Shown here piece after piece: positions 17,395-26,065 of a stretch of 64,000 bases of DNA (positions are counted from its first letter, which is position 1; each line of letters begins with the position of its first letter). The notes under the pieces were generated by a model. It saw nothing but the letters and a program-made list of their open reading frames with translations, ran no database searches and was not told where the DNA came from. Position numbers and translations under genes: made by a program. This DNA is from Verrucomicrobia bacterium IMCC26134 (GTDB lineage Bacteria; Verrucomicrobiota; Verrucomicrobiia; Opitutales; Opitutaceae): contig CP011265.1 of the NCBI GenBank assembly GCA_000972765.1, positions 186,001 through 250,000 of the forward strand, in the 5' to 3' direction.

Positions 17395-18066
17395 ATGAAT
17401 AATCCTCCGTCAGTTCCCCAATCATCAAGTTCCCGTGCAAAGCATAGCGGCTCCGGGTTTTCTCTCGTGGAAGTGGTGGTGTCGGTCGGTATATTTGCGG
17501 TGGCCGTATTGTCCATACTCGCGTTGCTTTTACCCAACACCAAATCGGTTGCCGATCAGATCGACGCCGGTGTAGCGCAGCGTTTGGGAGAAAACATCCA
17601 GCTTGAGCTGGATCGTTATGGATTTACCGCCGTTGTCGGCGCCTTGCCCAACAAAACTTCGCGCATCTTTATGGTCGCGACGAAAGACGGAGAGCGCGTC
17701 TTGATTACCGGTGAAGATCCATATGCGGCTTGGAACGACACATATGGTAAATACATCCCTAGTGCCTCAAGTTATACATCGGTATCTCCTGCTCTTGCTG
17801 CGGAAAATGATCTAATCGTGGGAATTCCGCCTGGAATCGCATTCCGCGATCGGTTCTTTCTGATTGAGGTGTCTTGGCCGGATACCTATCCACAGTATCA
17901 AGCAAATTCCGGCGCCATGCCTGTGAACGTTCGTTTGCTTTGGCCTTATCGGCTGCCCGATGGTCCTCCAGACTCGACGGCTACGATCTATAATCAGTTA
18001 CCCTGGCTGGTTGTTTCGCCTTCTGCGCACAATTCTCTATTGTTTAATTTTGCCCTCAAGCCATGA
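17395..18066 (+). CDS. GspI-like pseudopilin (Verru_Chthon cassette protein B-like)
   Basis: 223 residues from the ATG at 17395; a TTG at 17389 is also in frame. The leader ends SGSG and the helix is FSLVEVVVSVGIFAVAVLSI, the GspI/PilV pattern. After it, VAQRLGENIQLELDRYGF resembles cassette protein B. Its stop overlaps the next start by 4 bp, so B and C are translationally coupled. In type II systems GspI, GspJ and GspK form the pseudopilus tip; the same trio logic may apply here (inference). Confidence 0.7.
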   Translation: MNNPPSVPQSSSSRAKHSGSGFSLVEVVVSVGIFAVAVLSILALLLPNTKSVADQIDAGVAQRLGENIQLELDRYGFTAVVGALPNKTSRIFMVATKDGERVLITGEDPYAAWNDTYGKYIPSASSYTSVSPALAAENDLIVGIPPGIAFRDRFFLIEVSWPDTYPQYQANSGAMPVNVRLLWPYRLPDGPPDSTATIYNQLPWLVVSPSAHNSLLFNFALKP

Positions 18067-19277
18067 GTTATATTCTTAGAGATACTTCACAGGCAGGCGC
18101 TGCAAAAGCCAGAAAGAAGAAAGCGGGTTTCACCATTGTCGAATTATTGGTCGCCGCAGCCGTCACGTTGGTGCTTCTTGGCTTGATGGTCCAAATTACT
18201 TTATCGGTGCTCAAGACCTTTGATAAAGTGACGGGTTCTCTTACTACCAAAACCCAAGCGAGCACTGCACTCGAATATCTTCGTCGTGACCTTCAATCTA
18301 TAGTGTGGCGTCGAGACAATAATGTGTGGCTAATCGCTACAATCCAGCCTGATCAAACGAATTACGGTGACAGAGGTGATACAAATATTGCGGATGCGAA
18401 TTGGAATCCGTTGAAAGGAACAGCAAAGCCTGGGAATGCCAATCCCGGAAATGATTATTCTTCACTCCGTCTCGAAAATCCAGTGGCTGCGAGCACAAAC
18501 AGATTTATAGATTTGGATGAATATCGATTTGGTCAAGCTGGCGTCTGGCTTCGATTTTTCACCAATCAGGTTTCTGAATCCAAGAGCACCACTTCCCCAA
18601 TTGCGGTTTCCTACCAGATCGTGCGTATGAAGCCTCGCCCTAATAGCACCGAGTATAGATACCAATTATTTCGCTCCGTCGTTCGCCCAGGGCCTGTCAC
18701 GACTAACCTTTCCGTTGTGACTGCAGGTTACAATCTCCTCGTTCCTGCTGCTACGGTCAATAACTACAACAGCACGCCCACTGGAGCGACCAACGACGCC
18801 AATGGTGATCCGGGCAGTGTTCGGAAGCCGGACCGTGAGGTTTTGCTGGCTAATAATGTGATAGATTTCGGCGTTAGGTTTTGGAGAAAAGGCGCTGGAG
18901 GCGCTCTGGAGTTGCAGTTTCCTGCCAATGTGAGTTTCGCGGTGCCGAAACCAGACCAAAAAAACATAGCATTCTTAGCTACTTCACTTGACGCAGCAGC
19001 CATCACCCCCGCTGAAAAAACCTTTCTTGGGTTGGGCGGTGGTGACACCTTTAATTTGGGGTATCCGGATTTCGCGGACATTGTGCTGCGGGTTCTAACC
19101 GATGAAGGGGCCCGAATAATCGAGGCTTACGAAAACGGAAACCTTACTGCTCCGCCAAAACCGGCAGCGTCCACCTTGACCACCGCTCAGTGGCAGGACG
19201 CCTATTGGTGGACCTTGGCGTTGGAGCACAGTAAAGTCTTCGTGGAGCGGATCCCTATCACCGCGCGTCCTTTGTAA
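18063..19277 (+). CDS. GspJ-like pseudopilin (Verru_Chthon cassette protein C-like)
   Basis: 404 residues. A basic leader (AAKARKKKAG) precedes FTIVELLVAAAVTLVLLGLM, the GspJ/PilW type of prepilin helix. Then QASTALEYLRRDLQSIVWRR is characteristic of cassette protein C. The middle includes YQIVRMKPRPNSTEYRYQLFR and VIDFGVRFWRK; the C-terminus has YPDFADIVLRVLTDEGARII. It sits between B (4-bp overlap) and the large protein A (20-bp gap), the expected cassette order. Confidence 0.75.
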   Translation: MSYILRDTSQAGAAKARKKKAGFTIVELLVAAAVTLVLLGLMVQITLSVLKTFDKVTGSLTTKTQASTALEYLRRDLQSIVWRRDNNVWLIATIQPDQTNYGDRGDTNIADANWNPLKGTAKPGNANPGNDYSSLRLENPVAASTNRFIDLDEYRFGQAGVWLRFFTNQVSESKSTTSPIAVSYQIVRMKPRPNSTEYRYQLFRSVVRPGPVTTNLSVVTAGYNLLVPAATVNNYNSTPTGATNDANGDPGSVRKPDREVLLANNVIDFGVRFWRKGAGGALELQFPANVSFAVPKPDQKNIAFLATSLDAAAITPAEKTFLGLGGGDTFNLGYPDFADIVLRVLTDEGARIIEAYENGNLTAPPKPAASTLTTAQWQDAYWWTLALEHSKVFVERIPITARPL

Positions 19278-19297
19278 TTCTATTATCCTTACTGGCC

Positions 19298-22200
19298 ATG
19301 TTAATGCGCTCTGCTCAGCCGTTTTCCGGTTCTCGCCAACGGGGTATTGCCCTGTTACTGACGATTGTCCTGTTGGTTTTCCTTGTCCTGATCATGGTCG
19401 CCATGAGTTCTTTGGTCAGGGTCGAGACCCAGATTTCAATCAACACCCAGTCGCTAGCGCAGGCCCGGCAAAATGCAATGTTCGGACTTAATACTGCTAT
19501 CGGTAAACTGCAGGAAACCGCTGGCCCAGATCAACGCGTGACAGCTCGTGCTGACTTGGTTGTAGCCGCAGGTAAACCGCAGGTAAACCTCACCGGCGTG
19601 TGGGATACTTCAGCTGGCGCACCGAATTTAATCACCTGGTTGGTAAACGGTAATGAAGATCCGCTAAATCCGCTCGAAGTAAAACCAGACGCGCTCGTTA
19701 CCGCAGAATCCAATTCTTCAAGCACTATGATGGATGCGACCGACACAGCTGGCGACCATCCGCTGGTCGATTCGCTCTATGATGATTCGGCACCGAAGGC
19801 GCATGCATTTCCAAGCGGTCTTCGCTTTGGCGACGGACATGTCTATTTGGTCGCGGGTGGCTCGGTTGATTTAAAGACGACGGTTGGCTATAAGGGAAAT
19901 GCAGCAACAGGATCAGTCTCCAAGAGTGAGCGCGTAATCCTCCGAAAGTCGCCGATTATTATAGACGGAGACAAAGTGGCTGGTAAAGCACCGGGCAATC
20001 CTGTCACTGTCGGAAATTATGCCTTTTGGGTTTCAGATGACGGGATCAAGGCTTCGTTGGGAACAGGGAACCGCAGTCCTTTAGTTAAGTATGATGACTC
20101 GCCGGTAGGCGATGGATTAAATTACCTTCCTGCTGCAAATGCGGCCAACGACCAAGCCTATATAAATCGAAAAATGCTTAATAACCTGCAACTTCAGGGT
20201 CCACGCCTGGATCTGGTTTTGCGTGATTATTCGGCATCCGATATTTTTTCACCGGCACGGGTCGATTTTTATGGCGTAATAGCCCACCCGCAAACCGAAA
20301 ACTTGCGCAATGAACTTTCCACTTCTTCCCAGTTGGAATACGGGATATACGAACGTCCGTTTGCCAATCCTACGCTCACTATTCCCGCATTAGCTGCGTC
20401 CTTGGCTACATATAAAGATTTTATTCATGATCGCTTGAAACAGAACTTTCACGATGTCACCCCACATACTTACAGCGTTTTAACCAACATGCTGACGGGG
20501 GATTTGAAAGGTGACCTTAGTCAACAGCTTGAATTAGACGCGCTTGCTCCGGTCGAATTTCAAAACGCGGTTAAATCCTTCGTTGATGCCTGGAGGCCTT
20601 CGGTCGGGATAAGTGTGCCTTTTTCGACTACTACTAAAACAGGCTTATTGCAGCAGGTCGTGGCCATAACCCCTCCGGCTGCGTCTGCTTTTGTTGCTGG
20701 AAAGTCTGCATTCCCTATCGTTCCAAGTATCAGCGAATTTGAGTTCTTTTTAGGACTCACAGCGGTCACAGATGGGAGCGGGACCGCCGCTAATGTTATG
20801 GCGACTCCGTCAATCCGATTGGAATTGTGGAATAGTTATAATGCGATCATGAAGGTTAAGGGGTTGGAAAAACTTTACATCGAACTTCCTCTGATTGATG
20901 CGGCTGGAAGTGAGCTTTTAGCGTCTCCGGATATTGATGATGGTGCCGTTACGGCTTCCTTGAGCGTGGCCTACACTTTGGGGTGGAATGGATCAGACAA
21001 ACCTTGGGCGGCAACGTTTGAGCTGACCGCGGCGAATCCTGGTAATTGGAAACCGGGTGAAATCAAGTTATGGAACGCTACGCCAACTGCGGGAAATGCC
21101 AAGAATACTGGCGGAGATAATATTACAGGATTTGCGGCCGGCTCGTCGGATTTCAATGTGGTAGTCGCATCGAGCAAGCTGGATATTAATTTACTAATGG
21201 GCCCCGATGTGGCTAATGCCAAAAAGCTTTATGGAGTATCTGCGGTTGAATTTGAAGATATAAATTCTAAGACAGCAGTCGATGGATTGAATTATTATTT
21301 CAGGCTTAGGGATACGGATAATAATGCGAACTCGAATTGGCTGAACAAAATTGATCCCCGCGGGCCTCAACTGGCCTATAGTGCATCAAACTTTGCGACA
21401 CTTAATCTGAATGCTCTTCAACAGTTTGATGCCGTCGCGAATTATTTGCTCAGAAATGATACTCATTCGTCGCCTGCCCAGGTCGCGTTGTTCGATATCC
21501 CGCGGCAAGAAGTTTTAGGCGTAGGGGCGTTTCAACACTTGGTCTACAGTGTGGGCGGTGCATCCTATAAAATTGGTTCCAGCTCGGCCGGAGCCGGGAA
21601 CGGTCTCTTTGATCAATACTTCTTCTCCTCCGTGCCGAGGGCTGGAGGCACATGGAATCCAAAGGTCGGTGATGTGATGGCGAATACTTCGATGGTCGTA
21701 TTCGATCCGGCCGTCCATTCCGATACCACTAAAGCCGCGTTGAAAACTGCCCTGCAAAGTCAAAATTCACCTGAGTATCTTCTACTGCGTGATGCCTTTA
21801 ACATTAACTCAACTTCGATTGCGGCCTGGCGCTCCATACTTGGAGGCGCTTTGCCAACCTTGGCCGATCCTGCCGCAACGTTAGTGGCTGATCAGGACGA
21901 TTATGTGTGGGATGGGACCGCCGGAGTGGTGCAAATGAAGGCCAATTGGAGATACTTTGATGGAACGACTGATAAGACCGAGCCGGTGCGGAATGTCTTT
22001 TTTCGCCTGCCACAGACGGCGACCAATATCGGTGCCGATTACCTTTCGCTACGCGGCGATCTAACTGGTAACAACAAAACGAATCAGCGCACCGCTACCT
22101 ACCGCGTAGGTCTTCGTGAGTTAACGAAGGAGCAGGTGGACGGAATGGCCGGCGATGTCGTTAAGCATTTGAAGCTCCTGGCGAAACCCTTTGCTTCAGT

Positions 22201-22582
22201 TAAGGAGTTTATCGACGCGGGGATTTTACAGAATGCGATTGATTCCCAAGTTTCTATAAATGAGCCGACGCTCACGGTTCCGATTCCCAAGTATTCACCC
22301 GGCTACCTCACGCAGGCCGATATTCTGCAGTTGATAGGACATCGTTTGGTGGCGCGTTCAGACACGTTTACGATCCGAGCTTACGGCGATGTGGTAAATC
22401 CGGTCTCGGGCGCAGTCGAGGCGCGTGCCTGGGTGGAAGCCACCGTGCAAAGGACTCCGGTCAAGCACCCTACATCAGCAACCCCTGGAAACAACATGAA
22501 GACAACGGGTAGCGCGGCGGGCAATTTTGGCCGTCAATTCAAGGTGATCAGCATGCGGTGGTTGGGTAGCGACGAAATATGA
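19298..22582 (+). CDS. Verru_Chthon cassette protein A-like large surface protein
   Basis: 1094 residues. After the leader RQRG comes IALLLTIVLLVFLVLIMVAM, a single N-terminal helix of the PilX/GspK kind without Glu at +5, then VETQISINTQSLAQARQNAM and GLNTAIGKLQETAGPDQRVTA, which I associate with cassette protein A. The long remainder is extracytoplasmic and Asn/Thr/Ala-rich, ending with DILQLIGHRLVARSDTFTIR and GRQFKVISMRWLGSDEI. By analogy with GspK it could cap a pseudopilus built from the upstream proteins. It ends in a 4-bp overlap with the next gene. Confidence 0.75.
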   Translation: MLMRSAQPFSGSRQRGIALLLTIVLLVFLVLIMVAMSSLVRVETQISINTQSLAQARQNAMFGLNTAIGKLQETAGPDQRVTARADLVVAAGKPQVNLTGVWDTSAGAPNLITWLVNGNEDPLNPLEVKPDALVTAESNSSSTMMDATDTAGDHPLVDSLYDDSAPKAHAFPSGLRFGDGHVYLVAGGSVDLKTTVGYKGNAATGSVSKSERVILRKSPIIIDGDKVAGKAPGNPVTVGNYAFWVSDDGIKASLGTGNRSPLVKYDDSPVGDGLNYLPAANAANDQAYINRKMLNNLQLQGPRLDLVLRDYSASDIFSPARVDFYGVIAHPQTENLRNELSTSSQLEYGIYERPFANPTLTIPALAASLATYKDFIHDRLKQNFHDVTPHTYSVLTNMLTGDLKGDLSQQLELDALAPVEFQNAVKSFVDAWRPSVGISVPFSTTTKTGLLQQVVAITPPAASAFVAGKSAFPIVPSISEFEFFLGLTAVTDGSGTAANVMATPSIRLELWNSYNAIMKVKGLEKLYIELPLIDAAGSELLASPDIDDGAVTASLSVAYTLGWNGSDKPWAATFELTAANPGNWKPGEIKLWNATPTAGNAKNTGGDNITGFAAGSSDFNVVVASSKLDINLLMGPDVANAKKLYGVSAVEFEDINSKTAVDGLNYYFRLRDTDNNANSNWLNKIDPRGPQLAYSASNFATLNLNALQQFDAVANYLLRNDTHSSPAQVALFDIPRQEVLGVGAFQHLVYSVGGASYKIGSSSAGAGNGLFDQYFFSSVPRAGGTWNPKVGDVMANTSMVVFDPAVHSDTTKAALKTALQSQNSPEYLLLRDAFNINSTSIAAWRSILGGALPTLADPAATLVADQDDYVWDGTAGVVQMKANWRYFDGTTDKTEPVRNVFFRLPQTATNIGADYLSLRGDLTGNNKTNQRTATYRVGLRELTKEQVDGMAGDVVKHLKLLAKPFASVKEFIDAGILQNAIDSQVSINEPTLTVPIPKYSPGYLTQADILQLIGHRLVARSDTFTIRAYGDVVNPVSGAVEARAWVEATVQRTPVKHPTSATPGNNMKTTGSAAGNFGRQFKVISMRWLGSDEI

Positions 22583-23340
22583 TTTTCATGAATAGCAGGA
22601 TTCTTTTCGGGTTATTATTTATGGGTTTGCTCAATCTGGCACCGGGGCAGGGCGCGCCTGGTCCGGCACCGCAGCAACGCACGCAGGTGTCGTTTTTGTT
22701 GGTGGGTGGAGCGATTCCTGTTGATGGGGCGTTTTTTGAGACGGCCAAGAAAGTCCCAATGCCGGTTCAATTAAGAGACTCAGGTAAATCCGCACTCTAT
22801 TTGTATGATGGCGCATCCGAATTTACCTTGTTGGTTTCTCCAAAAAATCAACCTACGGTGAGGCGTGCAGTCGTCAGCTTGACCCTGCCGGTTGGAGCCA
22901 GACAACTGCTGGTTCTTTTGGCCAAATCGCCTAATTCAACCGAGGCCGCTCCACTCTATATTGGTATGGCGGTGGAAGACGATTGGACGGTATCTCCGGC
23001 CGGTTCGGTGCGGGTGCTAAACTATTCCTCAAAAAAACTAGCTGCTAAAATTGGTAGCGCTCAAATCGAGATCGGAAATGGTCCGGCAAAAGCCATCGCT
23101 ATAGCGGATGGACGGCCGGAGGCGAAGGAGGTGGATCTACAGATTGCGAGCTTGGACGGGGCCGGCTACGCGATGGCCTATACAAACAAGCTTAAGCCTA
23201 GTCTGAATCATCGTTATACCGTGGTCGTGTTACCTCCGGAGGTGGCAAACTCACCTGGTGTCCAAGTGGTTTTGACGCGGGAATCCACACCGTTCTTGCC
23301 CAAACCCGGCAAGCCCATGCCGCCTAAGCCCAGAATTTGA
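22579..23340 (+). CDS. Secreted protein co-transcribed with the Verru_Chthon cassette
   Basis: 253 residues. A second in-frame ATG lies at 22588. ILFGLLFMGLLNLAPGQGA is a cleavable signal peptide. The mature protein is beta-rich with VSFLLVGGAIPVDGAFF, SALYLYDGASEFTLLVSP and GMAVEDDWTVSPAGSVRVLN, and ends in a Pro/Lys-rich tail (FLPKPGKPMPPKPRI). I do not recognise a family. The ATGA overlap with the cassette A gene and the same AT-richer base use mark it as part of the operon, so it may be an extracellular partner of the pseudopilus-like structure. Confidence 0.7.
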   Translation: MIFMNSRILFGLLFMGLLNLAPGQGAPGPAPQQRTQVSFLLVGGAIPVDGAFFETAKKVPMPVQLRDSGKSALYLYDGASEFTLLVSPKNQPTVRRAVVSLTLPVGARQLLVLLAKSPNSTEAAPLYIGMAVEDDWTVSPAGSVRVLNYSSKKLAAKIGSAQIEIGNGPAKAIAIADGRPEAKEVDLQIASLDGAGYAMAYTNKLKPSLNHRYTVVVLPPEVANSPGVQVVLTRESTPFLPKPGKPMPPKPRI

Positions 23341-23359
23341 TTCTGGAGATTTGCTCGGT

Positions 23360-23584
23360 TTAGCGCCGGGCTCGATAGAGCGCGTAGACCACCAGCGCGG
23401 CGATGAGATCGATCGCGGCCACGGACGCTCTTAACGGCATGGGCAGGGGGAGCGGCAGCGCTAGCATCGTGATCGCAGATACACAGAGGAAAAAAACCAC
23501 TGCGCGCATCGTGAGGGTATTTTTACGGCGCTTGACCTCGTCGGCATCGAGCGTGGGCGGAGGGACGGTGAAGGGGGAAGACAT
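23360..23584 (-). CDS. Small two-span membrane protein
   Basis: 74 residues from the ATG at 23584. The N-terminus SSPFTVPPPTLDADEVKRRK is hydrophilic, followed by two hydrophobic spans (AVVFFLCVSAITMLALPL and ASVAAIDLIAALVVYALY) and a basic end RARR. No family recognised. It is convergent with the cassette operon (20 bp apart). A half copy of the intergenic repeat lies just upstream. Confidence 0.55.
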   Translation of the reverse strand: MSSPFTVPPPTLDADEVKRRKNTLTMRAVVFFLCVSAITMLALPLPLPMPLRASVAAIDLIAALVVYALYRARR

Positions 23585-23596
23585 GGCTTGAGTTTT

Positions 23597-23624
23597 AGGC
23601 TTTAACGCAAAAATGCAAAGCCGC
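23597..23624. repeat. Half copy of the intergenic palindromic repeat
   Basis: GGCTTTAACGCAAAAATGCA followed by AAGCCGCA resembles one arm of the repeat family; no matching second arm is seen. Confidence 0.4.
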
Positions 23625-23635
23625 AGGGGGGAAGC

Positions 23636-23735
23636 GAGCAAGCGACTGAGTGATTAGCCGCAAAGAACGCAGAGAACTCAAAGAAAGGAAGTGAACGATT
23701 GGATGTTCTCTGTGCTCCTTGGGTTCTTTGTGGCT
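23636..23735. repeat. Intergenic palindromic repeat, copy D
   Basis: Left arm TTAGCCGCAAAGAACGCAGA, right arm GTTCTCTGTGCTCCTTGGGT then TCTTTGTGGCT. It is nearly identical over about 100 bp with copy E at 25675-25773, including the outside sequence GAGCAAGCGACTGAGT. The two bracket the histidine kinase gene as direct repeats. Confidence 0.8.
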
Positions 23736-23798
23736 CTGACTTACTTGAAAATTCTATAAAGTCGGAGTTTTACGGGCGATTGGTATAAACGGGTGGGT

Positions 23799-25568
23799 TC
23801 ACGGCGCGACAGGCAGGCGGATGCGCATGGTGGTGCCGCCGGGGCCGGTGGCATGGAGGGCGATATCGCCATGGTGGGAGAGTAGGATGCGCTTGGCGAT
23901 GGCGAGGCCTAGGCCGGTGCCGTCGGCCCGGCCGGAGAGGAAGCTGTCGAAGATATGGGCGGTGAGATCAGCCGGGATGCCGGTGCCGGTGTCGATGACA
24001 TCGACGATTGCCTGCTGGCCGCCGCCGGTTTCCTCGCAGGAAAGCGCGACCATGATGGTGCCGCCGTCGGGCATGGCTTGGGTGGCGTTGATGAGCAGGT
24101 TGAGCAGCACCTGCTGGATCTGGCCCTTGTGGACGTTGACCTGCAGGGGGCGGAGCGGCGGCGCGTAGTGGAGCTTGATCTTGCCCTGGGCGAGCTTGAG
24201 GCGGATGAGCACGAGGGTGTCGCTGACGATCTCCGAGAGCGACCAGCGGGAGTGGAGGCTGGAGGGCGCCTTGGCGAACTGGAGCACGCGCGTAACGATG
24301 GACTCGAGCTGGTCAAGTTTTTCGCCGATGACGCGGATATCGGTGCGGCGGGGGTCGTCGGGCGGGAAGTCGATACCGAGGTAGCCGTAGAGAAGCTTGA
24401 TGACGGTGAGCGGATTGCGGATCTCGTGCGCGATCTCGGCGGCGAGCAGGCCGAGGGTGGTGAGTTGTTCGTTTTTACGCAGCGTCTCCTCGCTTTGGAA
24501 GACGCGGGTGTAGAGGTGGGAGTTTTGCAGGGTGACGGCGGCGAGGCTGCCGAAGGCGGCGAGCAGACGCTTCTCGTCGTTGTTGTAACGATGGGGGTGG
24601 TCGGTGAAGACGGCGAGGATGCCGATGGGCTCGTTTTCCCAGTGGAGCGGGACGGCGAGGATGGAGCGCAGCGTCGGGTGGCGCGGCAGGTCGACGACGT
24701 CGATGAACTCGGGAGACTGGATATTTAAAAACTCGATGTGCCGGCGGCTGAGCAGGGTGCTGGCGAGCAGGCAGGAATCGACGGGCAGATCGCCGCCGGG
24801 CAACACGGCGTCGGCCGCGCCGTTGAAGGAGACGGCCCTGAGGCATCGCCGGGCGGGGACGTATTCATAAAGTGCGGACGCGCTGGTGGCGAGGAGGCTG
24901 CGGGTGTCGCGGGTGATGGCATCGTGCAGCTCCTTGCGCTCGAGCTTGGTGACGAGGGTGAGGCCGGCGTTGACGAGGTTTTCCAGCTGGCAGGCCTTGC
25001 CGCGGAGATGCTGGAGCTGCCAGAGGCGCAGGAGCACGGCGGTGCTCTCCTCGGCGAGGGTGACGAGGCCGGCGAGGTGGGCGGGGGTGAAACCGCGCAC
25101 GGTGTCGCTATCGAGGTTGATCACGCCGATGACCTGATCGGTGCCGGAGACGAGGGGCGCGGTCACCTCGGAGCGGACGGCGGGGCGGACGGGGATGTAG
25201 CGGGGATCGGCGCGGACATCGGGAACGAGTTGCGGGCGGCCGTGGAAGGCGACCCAGCCGGTGATGCCCTGACCGGGCCGGAGGACGACCTCGTCGATGT
25301 CGGCGGGCATGCCTTGGTGGACCTCGACCTCGAGTTTTCCGGTGTCGGGGCTCAGTAATCCGATGCTGCCGGAGGAGGCGCCGAAGTGGGCGATGGCAAG
25401 GCGGAGTATCTCCTCCATCGCGGCGCGGGGGCTATCGGCGGTGGCGGCCAGCCGGCTGATGGAGTGGAGCAGGGCGAAATCAGAAACCGTCGCGGGCGCG
25501 GCTTTGGCGGCAGACGACACGGCGTAGGGCGAAAGGGAGGGAGGCGTTGAATCCACGTCGGCCAGCAT
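23799..25568 (-). CDS. Soluble sensor histidine kinase with two GAF domains
   Basis: 589 residues, no membrane span. GAF domain 1 is at about 35-185 (GITGWVAFHGRPQLVPDVRA, VTAPLVSGTDQVIGVINLDS) and GAF domain 2 at about 205-350 (RSILAVPLHWENEPIGILAV). The dimerisation helix has the phosphoacceptor His381 (LLAAEIAHEIRNPLTVI). The ATPase domain shows the N box LLINATQAMPDGG, G1 DVIDTGTGIPADL and G2 GTGLGLAIAKRIL. It lacks a receiver, and no response regulator is adjacent, so its partner must be elsewhere. The ligand of the GAF domains cannot be told. Nearly identical repeats flank it on both sides. Confidence 0.93.
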   Translation of the reverse strand: MLADVDSTPPSLSPYAVSSAAKAAPATVSDFALLHSISRLAATADSPRAAMEEILRLAIAHFGASSGSIGLLSPDTGKLEVEVHQGMPADIDEVVLRPGQGITGWVAFHGRPQLVPDVRADPRYIPVRPAVRSEVTAPLVSGTDQVIGVINLDSDTVRGFTPAHLAGLVTLAEESTAVLLRLWQLQHLRGKACQLENLVNAGLTLVTKLERKELHDAITRDTRSLLATSASALYEYVPARRCLRAVSFNGAADAVLPGGDLPVDSCLLASTLLSRRHIEFLNIQSPEFIDVVDLPRHPTLRSILAVPLHWENEPIGILAVFTDHPHRYNNDEKRLLAAFGSLAAVTLQNSHLYTRVFQSEETLRKNEQLTTLGLLAAEIAHEIRNPLTVIKLLYGYLGIDFPPDDPRRTDIRVIGEKLDQLESIVTRVLQFAKAPSSLHSRWSLSEIVSDTLVLIRLKLAQGKIKLHYAPPLRPLQVNVHKGQIQQVLLNLLINATQAMPDGGTIMVALSCEETGGGQQAIVDVIDTGTGIPADLTAHIFDSFLSGRADGTGLGLAIAKRILLSHHGDIALHATGPGGTTMRIRLPVAP

Positions 25569-25674
25569 GCGCAGGACAGGCGTGGAGGTAAAGCGCGGGT
25601 CTAGGGCGCGCTGTCGGACGGAGCCGGTCGCGTTATCGGTAGGCTTTAGTTAAGCCGTAGCCGCCGGCCCTTGT

Positions 25675-25773
25675 GAGCAATCGACTGAATAATTGGCCGC
25701 AAAGAACGCAGAGAACTCAAAGACATGAAATAAACTGATGAATGTTCTCTGTGCTCCCTGTGTTCTTTGTGGC
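25675..25773. repeat. Intergenic palindromic repeat, copy E
   Basis: Same structure as copy D (TTGGCCGCAAAGAACGCAGA on the left, GTTCTCTGTGCTCCCTGTGT then TCTTTGTGGCT on the right). It lies between the kinase gene and the small gene at 25808. Confidence 0.8.
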
Positions 25774-25807
25774 TATGGCTTTTTGAAAACCATTTAACGG
25801 AACTTCA

Positions 25808-26014
25808 TCAGACGCAGCTGCGGAGGATTTCGAGCTGTTGCTCGATGTCGGAGACTCCGGTCAATTCGCGTTTAGCCTGCTCGTAGTCGAGCTGGGTGAT
25901 ATCGCCCGAGTCGCGACCGGCGTTCTTCGCGAGTTGTCGCGTGCGGTCGTGAATCATGGCCCAGGTCAAGGGATACAGAGCCGGCGTGGAGTCTGGGCTG
26001 AGTAAGGGTTGCAT
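25808..26014 (-). CDS. Hypothetical small protein
   Basis: 68 residues from an ATG at 26014. The sequence is mostly helical and charged, with HDRTRQLAKNAGRDSGDITQ and YEQAKRELTGVSDIEQQLEI. No signal peptide, membrane span or known motif. It lies 51 bp downstream of the PRC-barrel gene on the same strand and could be its operon partner. Coding status rests on codon pattern and context only. Confidence 0.5.
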   Translation of the reverse strand: MQPLLSPDSTPALYPLTWAMIHDRTRQLAKNAGRDSGDITQLDYEQAKRELTGVSDIEQQLEILRSCV

Positions 26015-26065
26015 CGGGGAGGTGTTTTTGAGGTGTGCGAGTCGACCGGCGGGAGCCTCGGCGCG

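Noticed and set aside
15093-23340. Complete type II secretion or type IV pilus operon
   Set aside because: No GspE/PilB ATPase, GspF/PilC platform, secretin or prepilin peptidase gene lies in or near the region.
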